This document shows, piece by piece, positions 15,273-23,522 of a DNA stretch of 28,538 bases. Made by a program: the position numbers and the translations under genes. The notes under the pieces are model-generated. The model had not been told where the DNA came from, ran no database searches, and saw nothing but the letters and a program-made list of their open reading frames with translations. This DNA is from DASYSL01 sp036003365. GTDB taxonomy: Bacteria; Eisenbacteria; RBG-16-71-46; DASYSL01. The first letter of the stretch is position 1. Every line of letters begins with the position of its first letter. Location of the stretch: positions 1 through 28,538 of the forward strand of contig DASYSL010000070.1 of assembly GCA_036003365.1 (NCBI GenBank). Direction: 5' to 3'.

Positions 15273-16235
15273 ATGAAACGCTTGCCTTTGCTTTCTCTCC
15301 TCCTATGCGCCGCCGGCCTGGTCGTCGCCGGCTGCGGCAAGGAGCCCACGACCGCCCCCGGATCGGGCAGCACGGGCTCCGATGCCCAAACCTTCGGCAC
15401 GATGATGGATCAGGAGCCCGCTCTCGCCGAAGGCAGCACGTACGAAAGTCCCGGCGAGAGTGACTTCGGCACGAACAGCGTCGGCATCGACGCCGGCGCC
15501 TTCAGCACCGCCGATGCCATCCGTCCCGTCTTCTATTTCCGCATCATCCGCGAGCGCTCGCGCACGCTCGACATCCATGTCGAAGAGGATTCGAACAAGG
15601 TGCGGGCGACGGTGAACGTGCTCGAGCAGCTGGCGGGCAGCTTCAACATCGTGGTCGCCGACACCACCGATTCGGGCGTCGTGCGCCGCGTCATCAAGAA
15701 GCCGCTCAAGGACAACGGCCGCTTCCGCGTGGTGTTCGTGCGCTTCAAGCGGCCGGAACCGGGCGACGACGACGCGCCTCTCCTGGCGTCGCCGAGTCTG
15801 GACGACTGGCGCCGCTGGCGGCTGGTGGCGATTTCGAGCCACGAGATCCACTCGCCACAGAACACGGCGCAGATCCTTTCGGTGCGCCTCCAGACGGCTT
15901 CCGGTCTCGACACCACGCTCGACGATCCGGCCAAGCTCTTCCGCTTCCCGCGCGGCCTCATCAAGGTCGGCGCCACCGAGAAGGTCACGGTCACGGTGAA
16001 GACCGCCGATCCGGGCAACGCTGTGTTCCTGCTCGCGGGCTGGGGCCACACGCGCCTCATGGCCACGCCGGACGGCTTCACCGGAAGCTTCCGCGCCCCC
16101 TACGAGCTGCGTCCCTTCCGCATCGGCGTGAACGCGCTGACGCACGGCACGCTGTTCGATGATCAGGCGCCCTATGACTCCGACTTCTGGGGCATCCCGG
16201 CGCAGACAGTGCCGCCGCTGACCGCCGCGAACTAG
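15273..16235 (+). CDS. lipoprotein of unknown function
   Basis: 320 residues. The signal peptide ends in lipobox VAGC (Cys21), followed by a Gly/Ser/Thr linker and an acidic stretch. The body has alternating beta-strand patterns (for example VFYFRIIRERSRTLDIHVEED, KVRATVNVLEQLAGSFNIVV, FRVVFVRFKRPEPGDDD), then KVTVTVKTADPGNAVFLLAGWGHTRL and a conserved-looking C-terminal PYDSDFWGIPAQTV. It looks like two beta-sandwich domains, with no catalytic motif and no family I recognise. The ATG at 15273 begins the signal peptide and has GGAGG 10 nt upstream; the frame is open back to 15105 but without a signal sequence. A near-perfect terminator follows 16 nt after the stop, so this is a single-gene unit. 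Confidence 0.82.
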   Translation: MKRLPLLSLLLCAAGLVVAGCGKEPTTAPGSGSTGSDAQTFGTMMDQEPALAEGSTYESPGESDFGTNSVGIDAGAFSTADAIRPVFYFRIIRERSRTLDIHVEEDSNKVRATVNVLEQLAGSFNIVVADTTDSGVVRRVIKKPLKDNGRFRVVFVRFKRPEPGDDDAPLLASPSLDDWRRWRLVAISSHEIHSPQNTAQILSVRLQTASGLDTTLDDPAKLFRFPRGLIKVGATEKVTVTVKTADPGNAVFLLAGWGHTRLMATPDGFTGSFRAPYELRPFRIGVNALTHGTLFDDQAPYDSDFWGIPAQTVPPLTAAN

Positions 16236-16251
16236 CCTTCTTTCGTCACCG

Positions 16252-16287
16252 ACGAGCGCTCCCGGTCATTCGGGAGCGCTCGTTTTT
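16252..16287 (+). terminator. strong rho-independent terminator
   Basis: ACGAGCGCTCCCG (16252-16264) pairs with CGGGAGCGCTCGT (16271-16283) around a 6-nt loop, followed by TTTTT (16283-16287). It lies 16 nt after the lipoprotein stop, and its T-tract runs straight into the -10 of the next gene. Confidence 0.9.
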
Positions 16288-16288
16288 G

Positions 16289-16294
16289 TATACT
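16289..16294 (+). promoter_or_regulatory. -10 element of the methyltransferase gene
   Basis: TATACT ends 11 nt before the ATG at 16306. No Shine-Dalgarno lies between, so the transcript would be leaderless or have only a few leader bases. The matching -35 would fall inside the terminator hairpin and is poor. Confidence 0.5.
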
Positions 16295-16305
16295 CCGCCC
16301 TGCTC

Positions 16306-17241
16306 ATGACCTCGTTCCCTTTCCGCGATCTCGATGCCTGCCTCTTGTGCGCGAGCCGCGACCTCAGGCCGCAACCGTTTGCCTACGAGTTCGAGGGCGT
16401 TCGCTTTCCCGGCGTGAAGTGCGGGCGGTGCGGCTTCGTATTCTTGCGCCGCCAGCCGGTGGGCGAAGGGTTCGCCCGCCTGTACGACGCGAAGTACTTC
16501 GAGAGCGACTATCACTGCGGGCACGAGGACAAGCCCTACTTCGCCGCCGAGCATGGCGAGTCCGGAGCGGCCGATCTCCTGCTCTCATGGATCGAGCGCG
16601 AGGTGCCGCGCGGGCGCGTGCTCGAGGTCGGCGGCGCGGGCGGTTATTTCCTGAACGCGGCGCGCCAGCGCGGCTGGCAGACGGCGGGCGTGGAGATCTC
16701 GGATGACGCCGCGCGCTTCGCGCGCGACTCCCTCGGGCTCGACGTGCGCACGGGCACGCTCGAGAGCGTGGCCTGGCCGGTGGGCTCGTTCGACGTGGCT
16801 TACATGGGTGACGTTCTCGAGCACGTGCCCGAGCCCATGGCGGATCTGAGGCGGCTCTACGAGATCCTCCGGCCTGGCGGCGTGCTGGTCATCGTCGGGC
16901 CCATCACCATCCACTCGCTCGACCGCCAGCTGGGGCTCGCCGCTCTCGGCGCCCTCGGATGGACGAAGATCCTGCGTCAGGCACCCTATCACCTGAGCGA
17001 GTTCGTGCCGGCTACGCTGCGCTTCGCGCTCGCGACCGCGGGCTTTCGCGTGACGCGCGAGAGCCAGAGCAAGATCCCGCCCACGCTGCGCAACGTGCGA
17101 AAACGCCCTCCGCTGGAGTTTCTCGCGAAGGGCGTTCTCGATTTACCGAACTGGATCGTGACCCGGCTCTCCGGGCGGCTCGGCGATCGCATCGCCGTGC
17201 TCGCCCGCAAGCCGGCGGCGACTACCGGTACGTCGCCTTGA
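16306..17241 (+). CDS. class I SAM-dependent methyltransferase with N-terminal zinc-binding domain
   Basis: 311 residues. The N-terminus carries two CxxC pairs, CLLC (Cys12/15) and CGRC (Cys39/42), a probable structural zinc site as in sugar and small-molecule methyltransferases of the Methyltransf_11/23 type. Then come FARLYDAKYFESDYH, SAM motif I VLEVGGAGGYF (105-115), an acidic residue after strand beta2 (GVEIS), FDVAYMGDVLEHVPEP (motif around strand beta4), and LRPGGVLVIVGP. The C-terminal 100 residues are basic and resemble those of proteins acting on lipids or cell-surface sugars. The substrate is unknown; surface glycan methylation is a plausible guess given the neighbourhood. It lacks a Shine-Dalgarno and has TATACT 11 nt before the ATG. 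Its last 20 bp overlap the end of the convergent beta-helix gene. Confidence 0.88.
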   Translation: MTSFPFRDLDACLLCASRDLRPQPFAYEFEGVRFPGVKCGRCGFVFLRRQPVGEGFARLYDAKYFESDYHCGHEDKPYFAAEHGESGAADLLLSWIEREVPRGRVLEVGGAGGYFLNAARQRGWQTAGVEISDDAARFARDSLGLDVRTGTLESVAWPVGSFDVAYMGDVLEHVPEPMADLRRLYEILRPGGVLVIVGPITIHSLDRQLGLAALGALGWTKILRQAPYHLSEFVPATLRFALATAGFRVTRESQSKIPPTLRNVRKRPPLEFLAKGVLDLPNWIVTRLSGRLGDRIAVLARKPAATTGTSP

Positions 17242-18664
17242 TGCTTCCCCAGGTCTTCGTTTCCGTGCGCACCGGGCCCGAGCAGCCGACGTCGAGCGCA
17301 CCGATCAGACCGCAGCTCGGCGCGTTGGCCGCCGTGCACGGCGATGCCGCGAAGAGATGGAAGTCGAGGCCGAAGATGTCGCAATAGAACGGATCGGCCG
17401 AGATGTTGTTGTTCACTCCGGTCACATCCGGCGTCCCGCTGTAATTGGCCGCCGTGTTGCCCCACACGTCGCAGCAGGTCAGGCTGACGAACGAACTCGG
17501 ATTCGCGTCCACCGAGACGCCATTGCCAACCGGAGAGTGGGAGATGATGTCACGCTTGAGCGTGACCCGAGCGCCGTTTGCCACATAGACGCCGCCGCCG
17601 TCCGCCGCGCCGGAATTGAGCGCGAGGGTGTTGCTCGTGAGCGTCAGCACCGACCCATTGGCGTAGAGTCCGCCGCCGTTGGTCCCGGCGAAGTTGCGGA
17701 TCAGCAGGTTGCCGGTGACCACGGGGCTGGAGCCGGCATTGCACGAGAGGCCGCCGCCGGAGCCCGTCGGGGCCGCATTGTCCTGGATGTTGTTGTTCGT
17801 GATGATTGGCGACGAGCCCACCAGATGGACGCCTCCGGTGGTGAGCGCCGTGTTGAAGTTGATCTGGTTGTTGCTGACGGTCGGGAATGCGCTGCTCACG
17901 ATGTTGAGCCCGCCTCCGTTGCCCGCGTCCGCGTGATTCGAGCTGATTACGTTGTTCTTGATCGTCGGGCTGGTGGTCGAGCCGGTGATGCTCAATCCGC
18001 CGCCGTTCACGCCCGCCGAGTTGTTGGTGACGGAGTTGTTGTTGATGTTGGCGTTCGACGCCGCCTGGATGAAGAACCCGCCGCCCGATCCGACGGTCGA
18101 GTTGCTAGAGATCACGTCGTTGGTGATCGTGGCGAGCGAGGCGTTGTCGAGATAGAGACCGCCACCCGCGCCTCCGGCCACCGAGGCCGCGTTGAACGTG
18201 ATCTGGTTGGCGTTGATCGTCGACTGGCTGTGGTTGGCGTAGATGCCGCCGCCCAGCTTGGCCGTGTTGCCGGTGATGAAGTTGCTGTCGATCTTGGGGT
18301 TGGCGTTGACGAGCGAGAGACCGCCGCCATTGGTACCGTTCCCATTGGTGAGCGTGAAGCCGATCAGCTCGGTGGTGATTCCGACGCTGGCGAAGCTGGC
18401 CACCGTGCCCACACCGCCGCCGTCGATGGTCGTGACAGCCGCGCCGCCGGAGCTGTGGATCTTGATGCCGTTCTGGGGCGCTCCCACCGTGATGTTTTCG
18501 GGATAGACGCCGGGCGCCACGATGATGATGTCACCGCTCGAAGATGCGTTGATCGCTTGCTGAATGGTCGGGAAGTCTCCCGGCACGTTCCAGGTAACAG
18601 CGAGAGCCGGCGTCGCGACGAGCAAAACCGGCAGGAGAGCAAAAACATGGAGACGATTACGCAT
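17222..18664 (-). CDS. secreted right-handed parallel beta-helix protein (paralogue 1)
   Basis: 480 residues. A signal peptide (about 1-22, cleaved after ALA) is followed by WNVPGDFPTIQQAINASSSGDIIIVAPGVYPENI, the standard N-cap of Pmp/pectate-lyase-like beta-helices. About 14 coils of 22-25 residues follow, of the type GGGIYxxxSxxxIxxNxIxxN, rich in Asn and Gly. The last 84 residues (397-480) are a separate module with four conserved cysteines ending WGSIKATYR, shared with the next two genes. No polysaccharide-lyase catalytic residues are obvious, so binding or structural roles at the cell surface are as likely as enzyme activity. The ATG at 18664 has GGAGA upstream and begins the signal peptide. 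A good promoter lies at 18757-18785. The 3' end overlaps the methyltransferase gene by 20 bp. Confidence 0.88.
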   Translation of the reverse strand: MRNRLHVFALLPVLLVATPALAVTWNVPGDFPTIQQAINASSSGDIIIVAPGVYPENITVGAPQNGIKIHSSGGAAVTTIDGGGVGTVASFASVGITTELIGFTLTNGNGTNGGGLSLVNANPKIDSNFITGNTAKLGGGIYANHSQSTINANQITFNAASVAGGAGGGLYLDNASLATITNDVISSNSTVGSGGGFFIQAASNANINNNSVTNNSAGVNGGGLSITGSTTSPTIKNNVISSNHADAGNGGGLNIVSSAFPTVSNNQINFNTALTTGGVHLVGSSPIITNNNIQDNAAPTGSGGGLSCNAGSSPVVTGNLLIRNFAGTNGGGLYANGSVLTLTSNTLALNSGAADGGGVYVANGARVTLKRDIISHSPVGNGVSVDANPSSFVSLTCCDVWGNTAANYSGTPDVTGVNNNISADPFYCDIFGLDFHLFAASPCTAANAPSCGLIGALDVGCSGPVRTETKTWGSIKATYR

Positions 18665-18756
18665 GTGGATTCTCCAGGGGGGATGGTTGCTGATGAAATC
18701 TCGACACCCTTCCAATGGCTGCCGAGGGGTAACGACTCGGGGGGGAGAGCGGACCG

Positions 18757-18785
18757 ATCCTACGGCTCTCTCTGCGCGGCGTCAA
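18757..18785 (-). promoter_or_regulatory. sigma70-like promoter of beta-helix paralogue 1
   Basis: On the minus strand TTGACG (18785-18780), a 17-nt spacer and TAGGAT (18762-18757), about 93 nt before the ATG at 18664. Optimal spacing and a good -35. The rest of the 322-bp gap 18665-18986 holds the 5' leader and the end of the previous transcript, with nothing else recognised. Confidence 0.7.
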
Positions 18786-18986
18786 TGAAGATCGCGCTTT
18801 CTCGTCAGTGCCGCGGTCAAATCCACGCAATTCGATGCGCAAGAAGGCGCGCGCGGATCGTAGCCTGAGTTTTGCTTCACGCAACTGGAAAGCCGCTTGC
18901 GAGGTCGCGGGGCTTTTTCGAACGCCCAGCCCACCGTGGCAATTCGCTTGAGAGCGCGGAGAGCACCGGCGAGGTCCGGCACCCGA

Positions 18987-20780
18987 TCAACGATAGCGAG
19001 CTTTCAAGCCTCCCCACGTCGTGGGCTCCGTGCGCACCGGCCCCTCGCAGCCGATGTCGAGCGCCCCGATCAGACCGCATCCCGCCGGCGCGTTCGACGC
19101 CGTGCAGGGCGACGTCGAGCTCAGATGGACATCGAGCGCGATCAAGTTGCAGAAGAGCGGATCGAGACTGATGTTGCCGTTCGAGCCCGTCGGGTCTGCG
19201 AGCCCGGAGTAGTTTCCGCCTGCGTTGTTCGAGACATCGTTGCAAGACAGGGTGACCGTGTTGGATCCGTTTTGGAGAAGACCTTGCTGCGGGGAATGCG
19301 AGAGGATGTTGTTCGTGAGGGTCACCACGGATTGTCCCTCGACATAAACGTTCCCGCCGCTCATGTCCGCTTTGTTCAGGACCATCGTGTTGCCCGTGAG
19401 CACGGGCGAGCCTCCCGCAATGGAGATGCCGCCGCCGTGCGTGCCGGAGTGATTCCTCACGACGAGATTCTGAGCGATCGCGGGCGAGGCGACGACCACG
19501 TCCATCCCTCCACCGGGTCCGAGCGGACTGTCGTTGTCCTGAAACAGATTGCGGTGGATCGTCGGGTTGCAACGGTTGAGGTAGATTCCTCCCCCACCAT
19601 TGCTCAGGAATTGGTTGTCCTCGACGAGCGAGCTATTGTCGTCGTAATCGTAGATCCCTCCCCCTTGGGCAGCTTTGTTCTGCTGGAACAGGTTGCCTTG
19701 AATCGGAAACGACCCCGCATCGATGATGAGCCCGCCCCCGAGGTTTGCCTGATTCGAGAGCAACTGATTGTCCCGGAAGGAGCCTCCGGTCAGAACGTTG
19801 AGATAGGCGCCTCCTCCACCACCACTGCCCGCGTCGTTCCCGCGAAAGACATTGCCTTCCACAACCGGCGAGCATCTCGCCACGAACATCCCTGCCCCCA
19901 AATAGCAGGTATTGTTCGCGATGGTGTTGTTGGAAATCGTCGGGGAGCCGTCGCCAATGAAGATCCCACCGCCTGCGTCGGTGGCCCCGTTGTTCGTGAT
20001 CGTGTTGCTCGAGATCGCAGCCGGGCCCACGAGGTAGATCCCGGCTCCGCGTCTGCCCACATTGCTGTCGAGCACATTGTCCTGGAAGGAGCCGCCGGCC
20101 AGCTGGGCCACGTAGGCGCCTCCTCCGCTCCCTTCGATGGGGGCGGCGCTGTTTCCCTGGAACACGTTGTTCTGGACGTGGGCGGAAGTCGATACCAAGT
20201 AAATGCCCCCTCCCGTGGAGGCTCGGTTGCTCGTGATGCTGTCGGCCAAAACTGTCGGCGCACCTCCTTGGAGGTAGATTCCGCCGCCCATCTGGCTCGT
20301 GTTACCGGAGATGAGGCTGTGGTGGATCACGGCGGAGCCATTGACGGAGTAGATCGCCCCCTGGTTGGCCTTGCATTGGGTCACGATGACGTTCTCGATC
20401 GTGGGCGACGCCCGATCGAGACGAATTCCGGCGCCTAGATCTGGCGGGAAGCTGGAAAGATGCCCACCACGAGTGATCGTGAAGCCGGCCAGTTCGGTGC
20501 CGGGGCCCACGAGGGTCATGCTCACGACGGAGCCCGCGTACCCACCGTCGATGATCGTAATCGCGGGTCCGGATTCACTGTGGATCTTCACCCCGTCCTG
20601 CGCGGGGCCGAGCGCGAAGCGCTCGTTGTAAGTGCCGGGCGCGACCAGAACCTCGTCTCCGGAAACCGCGACGGCCGTCGCGGCGCCGATGGTCGGATAG
20701 TCGGAAGGAACGTGGAGTGTGGCGGCTCCCGCGGTCTGCGAAAGGATCAGTGCCAGAGCAGCCATCGTGACAACGCGCAT
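18987..20780 (-). CDS. secreted right-handed parallel beta-helix protein (paralogue 2)
   Basis: 597 residues, the longest of the three. A signal peptide (about 1-19, TAGA-A) leads to LHVPSDYPTIGAATAVAVSGDEVLVAPGTYNERF and then about 18 coils of the GGGIYLxxxxxxIxxNxxxxN type. An early FTITRGGHLSSFPPDLGAGI segment is not matched in paralogue 1. The final 85 residues form the shared four-cysteine module ending WGGLKARYR. It starts at the ATG 20780, which has AGGAGA upstream; the open frame extends to 20831 without a signal-like start. The gene begins 75 bp after paralogue 3 on the same strand and no clear promoter lies between, so it may be read from the promoter of paralogue 3 past a GC hairpin. 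Surface adhesion, glycan binding or a scaffold role are guesses. Confidence 0.88.
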   Translation of the reverse strand: MRVVTMAALALILSQTAGAATLHVPSDYPTIGAATAVAVSGDEVLVAPGTYNERFALGPAQDGVKIHSESGPAITIIDGGYAGSVVSMTLVGPGTELAGFTITRGGHLSSFPPDLGAGIRLDRASPTIENVIVTQCKANQGAIYSVNGSAVIHHSLISGNTSQMGGGIYLQGGAPTVLADSITSNRASTGGGIYLVSTSAHVQNNVFQGNSAAPIEGSGGGAYVAQLAGGSFQDNVLDSNVGRRGAGIYLVGPAAISSNTITNNGATDAGGGIFIGDGSPTISNNTIANNTCYLGAGMFVARCSPVVEGNVFRGNDAGSGGGGGAYLNVLTGGSFRDNQLLSNQANLGGGLIIDAGSFPIQGNLFQQNKAAQGGGIYDYDDNSSLVEDNQFLSNGGGGIYLNRCNPTIHRNLFQDNDSPLGPGGGMDVVVASPAIAQNLVVRNHSGTHGGGISIAGGSPVLTGNTMVLNKADMSGGNVYVEGQSVVTLTNNILSHSPQQGLLQNGSNTVTLSCNDVSNNAGGNYSGLADPTGSNGNISLDPLFCNLIALDVHLSSTSPCTASNAPAGCGLIGALDIGCEGPVRTEPTTWGGLKARYR

Positions 20781-20834
20781 GCGGTCTCCTCGTCTGGCGT
20801 TCGTCGCGCGAAGGGCGGCCCCATGCGACAAGGG

Positions 20835-20853
20835 CGGCCGCGGGTCGCGGCCG
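20835..20853 (-). terminator. GC hairpin between beta-helix paralogues 3 and 2
   Basis: CGGCCGCG and CGCGGCCG form a perfect 8-bp stem with a 3-nt loop, just past the stop of paralogue 3. There is no T-tract in either direction. It could attenuate readthrough into paralogue 2. Confidence 0.35.
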
Positions 20854-20855
20854 TG

Positions 20856-22244
20856 CTACCGGTACTGCGCCTTGATGCTCCCCCAAGTGCGATCTTGCGT
20901 GGCCACCGGAGCGTCGCAGTTCACATCGAGCGCGCCGATGAGGCCGCAGCCCGCGGAGTGGGCCGCGGCGCAAGAGGAGCTACCCGCCAGATGAACGTCG
21001 AGCGTTCCAAGATTGCAGTAGAGAGGATCGCTCGAAACGTTTCCCTGCGTTCCGATGGGGTTGGGCACGCCCGAGAAATCGAACCCCGAGTTCCCCCACA
21101 CGTCATCGCACTGGAAAGCGACGGAGGAGCCCACCTCGCAGAACACTCCTCCACCAGCCTGCGAGTGGGAGACGATGCAGTTTCGTAGTGAGACATGCGC
21201 ATTGCCCGTGGCGTCCAGTCCGCCTCCATTCGTGCTGCACGTATTGAGCGCAATGGTGTTCCCGGTCAAGGTCATGTTTCCGAAACTGACGTGAAGGCCG
21301 CCGCCCTGAGTCGTGCTGGTGTTGCGAAGAATTTGATTTCCGATAATCGAGGGAGTGGTATTGAGCTCCACGAGGATGCCGCCTCCTCCTCCCCCGCCAG
21401 CTAGATTGTCGCGAATGAGATTGTTGGAAAGAGTCGGCGTCCCGACCGCGGCGTAGACACCGCCGCCTCCAGCCGCTCCGTCGTTGCCCACGAAAGTGTT
21501 GCCATCCACGATGGGAGAGCCAGTCACATAGACACCGCCTCCCTTGTTCCCTGAGGTGTTACCGCTGAATTCGTTGCCCTGCAGCGCAGACGCTCCGGCG
21601 GCCAAGCATCCTCCGCCCTGGCCCGCGGCGAAATTGCCCAGAAAGTGATTGTTCTTCACCGCGATGTTCGAGGCGACAAAGAGGCCGCCTGCGTCCCCTT
21701 GCGAATGGTTCCCGGCGATGGTGTTGTCCTCGATCTGCGCCAGGGAAAGATTGTCGCAGTAGATGCCGCCGCCAGATGCCTTCGCCACGTTGTCGTGAAT
21801 GTCGTTGTGCAAGACCTTGGCCGGGCTCGCCTGGAGGTAGATGCCTCCACCTGTATTATTGAAGTTGTTGCGGATGATGTTGTCTTGGAGGAGCGGCGAG
21901 GAATTTTGCACGAGAAGCCCACAAGTCGCGCCATTCTGAATCGTAAAGCCAACCACCTCCGTTCCTGGCCCGGCGTTGGTGATGTTGATGACGAAGTTGA
22001 AGCCCCCCGCGTCCAGGATCGTGGTGGCGGCACCGGCTTCGCTGTGCAGCATCACGCCGCTCTGAAAGGCGCCCATCAGGAGATGCACGTTGTAGGTTCC
22101 GGGAGCCACCAGGACCTCGTCCCCGGAAGTCGCCGCATCGAGTGCTTGCTGGATCGTCGGGTAGTCGGCGGGGACATGAAGCACAGCCGCGGACGCGGCG
22201 ACCGGCAAAAGAGAAAAGAGAAACGCCGTGGTCAACCAACGCAT
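20856..22244 (-). CDS. secreted right-handed parallel beta-helix protein (paralogue 3)
   Basis: 462 residues. A signal peptide (about 1-20, AASA-A) is followed by LHVPADYPTIQQALDAATSGDEVLVAPGTYNVHL and about 13 coils, for example GGGIYLQASPAKVLHNDIHD and GGVYVTGSPIVDGNTFVGN. The last 84 residues are the shared module with cysteines in C-D-D-V-W-G-N, Y-C, S-S-C and A-G-C-G-L-I-G-A-L-D-V-N-C, ending WGSIKAQYR. AGGAGGA just upstream of the ATG at 22244 is a very strong ribosome-binding site and decides the start; 60 extra upstream codons are open but not signal-like. Together with paralogues 1 and 2 it forms a tandem array created by duplication and divergence. Confidence 0.88.
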   Translation of the reverse strand: MRWLTTAFLFSLLPVAASAAVLHVPADYPTIQQALDAATSGDEVLVAPGTYNVHLLMGAFQSGVMLHSEAGAATTILDAGGFNFVINITNAGPGTEVVGFTIQNGATCGLLVQNSSPLLQDNIIRNNFNNTGGGIYLQASPAKVLHNDIHDNVAKASGGGIYCDNLSLAQIEDNTIAGNHSQGDAGGLFVASNIAVKNNHFLGNFAAGQGGGCLAAGASALQGNEFSGNTSGNKGGGVYVTGSPIVDGNTFVGNDGAAGGGGVYAAVGTPTLSNNLIRDNLAGGGGGGGILVELNTTPSIIGNQILRNTSTTQGGGLHVSFGNMTLTGNTIALNTCSTNGGGLDATGNAHVSLRNCIVSHSQAGGGVFCEVGSSVAFQCDDVWGNSGFDFSGVPNPIGTQGNVSSDPLYCNLGTLDVHLAGSSSCAAAHSAGCGLIGALDVNCDAPVATQDRTWGSIKAQYR

Positions 22245-22425
22245 GAAATCCTCCTCTTGCTCCTCGCGGCCGGGGGGAGTCCGCTCGGTGGGCCGCTCGG
22301 GTGATACGGCGCCGGCACGTCGGGAGTGGCGGCTTGGGACGTCTGTGACAGACCGATGGAAACAAGCGCGATCGCCAATGGACGCATCGGGCGGCCTCTG
22401 GCATGTGGGGGGATGTGCCATCAAG

Positions 22426-22456
22426 GGTATAGCGTCCGCCCCGGAAGTCGAGTCAA
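22426..22456 (-). promoter_or_regulatory. possible promoter of beta-helix paralogue 3
   Basis: On the minus strand TTGACT (22456-22451), a 19-nt spacer and TATACC (22431-22426), about 182 nt before the ATG at 22244. The spacer is longer than ideal. A second TTGACA lies 15 bp further upstream without a matching -10. The rest of 22245-22511 is leader and divergent promoter sequence. Confidence 0.45.
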
Positions 22457-22498
22457 TTGATCATGTCAAGCGAACCGGTTCGCAATCACCAAACCTGT

Positions 22499-22504
22499 TA
22501 ACAT
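22499..22504 (+). promoter_or_regulatory. TANNNT -10 element of the zincin gene, near-leaderless
   Basis: TAACAT ends 7 nt before the GTG at 22512, the same spacing as the rpiA element, and no Shine-Dalgarno intervenes. The -35 region is weak. Confidence 0.45.
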
Positions 22505-22511
22505 CGCGCAC

Positions 22512-23522
22512 GTGGCTGAATTGGACGGTAAGATCCGCGACCCTCAAGGCCTTCTACCACGCCGCATCTGCGATCTCGGGCTCAAGCTCGAAGGCTCGCG
22601 CGTCGAGAAGCACGTGGCGCGCCTGCGCCGCGAGCTCGAGCGCAAGGGCATTCGGGCGTGGAAGCCTTCCTTCTATCTGACCGATGAGTGGGGCTGTCCC
22701 TCCGGCCAGCCCATCATTGGCATTCCGTTCTATCTCGCCGATCGCAAGGTGGCTGCCGTCGAGCGTCAGATGAACGATCTCGAGAACGACGCCGAGATCA
22801 TGATGTATCTGCGGCACGAAACCGGGCACGCCTACAACTACGCCTACCGGCTGTACACGACACCCGAGTGGCGTGAGTTGTTCGGGCCGTTTCGGCGGCC
22901 TTATCGCGACCATTACCGCCCGCAGCCCTTCAGCCGCGCCTATGTGCGGCACATCGCCGGCTGGTATGCCCAGAAGCATCCCGACGAAGACTTCGCCGAA
23001 ACCTTCGCCGTATGGCTCACGCCGGGATCGGGATGGCGCAAGCGCTATCGCAAGTGGCCGGCCATGAAGAAGCTCAAGTATGTCGAGGCGATGGTGAAGC
23101 GCTTCGCTCAGGAGGAGCCGCTGCGCAAGCGCGGCCTTCCCGACATCACCGTCGACGACATGGATTTCACGCTCGAGGAATTTTATCGCCAGCAGGCCGA
23201 ACGCAACTCGACCGCGGTCCAGGTGGAGATGCAGGCCGACCTTCCGGACATCTTCCTGCGCCATCCGCGGCGCCGCAAAGTGCGGCCGGCGGCGGACTTG
23301 GTGGAGGAGAACCGCGAGCTGATCACCGACAAGATCGAATACTGGACGGGCGTCGCCCGCCCTGTTGTCCGAGCACTCGTCGAGTCCATCGTGCGACACT
23401 GCCGCGAGTTGGCATTGCACGCCGAAGTGGGCAAGGAGTCCCGTTATCTGGTAGAACTGGCGACATACGGGACCACGCTCGCGATGAACTACCTCACGCG
23501 AGGCAAGTTCGAGCAAGCGTGA
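22512..23522 (+). CDS. putative zinc-binding metallopeptidase (Peptidase_Mx-like zincin)
   Basis: 336 residues from a GTG. The protein has no signal peptide and is probably cytoplasmic. RHETGHAYNYAYRL supplies HExxH (His102, Glu103, His106), and PDEDFAETFAVWLTPGS supplies the likely third ligand Glu163, the pattern of the putative zinc-binding peptidase family often annotated near ATP-grasp genes. An N-terminal helical segment (LKLEGSRVEKHVARLRRELERKGI) and FYLTDEWGCPSGQPIIGIPFYLAD precede it. The C-terminal 120 residues are helical, with MDFTLEEFYRQQ and ELITDKIEYWTG. It is the first gene of a three-gene unit: the ATP-grasp ligase starts 99 bp later. No activity has been shown that I know of for close relatives. 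Confidence 0.8.
   Translation: MAELDGKIRDPQGLLPRRICDLGLKLEGSRVEKHVARLRRELERKGIRAWKPSFYLTDEWGCPSGQPIIGIPFYLADRKVAAVERQMNDLENDAEIMMYLRHETGHAYNYAYRLYTTPEWRELFGPFRRPYRDHYRPQPFSRAYVRHIAGWYAQKHPDEDFAETFAVWLTPGSGWRKRYRKWPAMKKLKYVEAMVKRFAQEEPLRKRGLPDITVDDMDFTLEEFYRQQAERNSTAVQVEMQADLPDIFLRHPRRRKVRPAADLVEENRELITDKIEYWTGVARPVVRALVESIVRHCRELALHAEVGKESRYLVELATYGTTLAMNYLTRGKFEQA

Noticed and set aside
17222..22244. Polysaccharide lyase or pectate lyase activity for the beta-helix proteins.
   Set aside because: The fold pattern is clear, but I could not see the conserved catalytic Arg/Lys or Asp calcium sites; the coils look like generic NosD/Pmp-type repeats.
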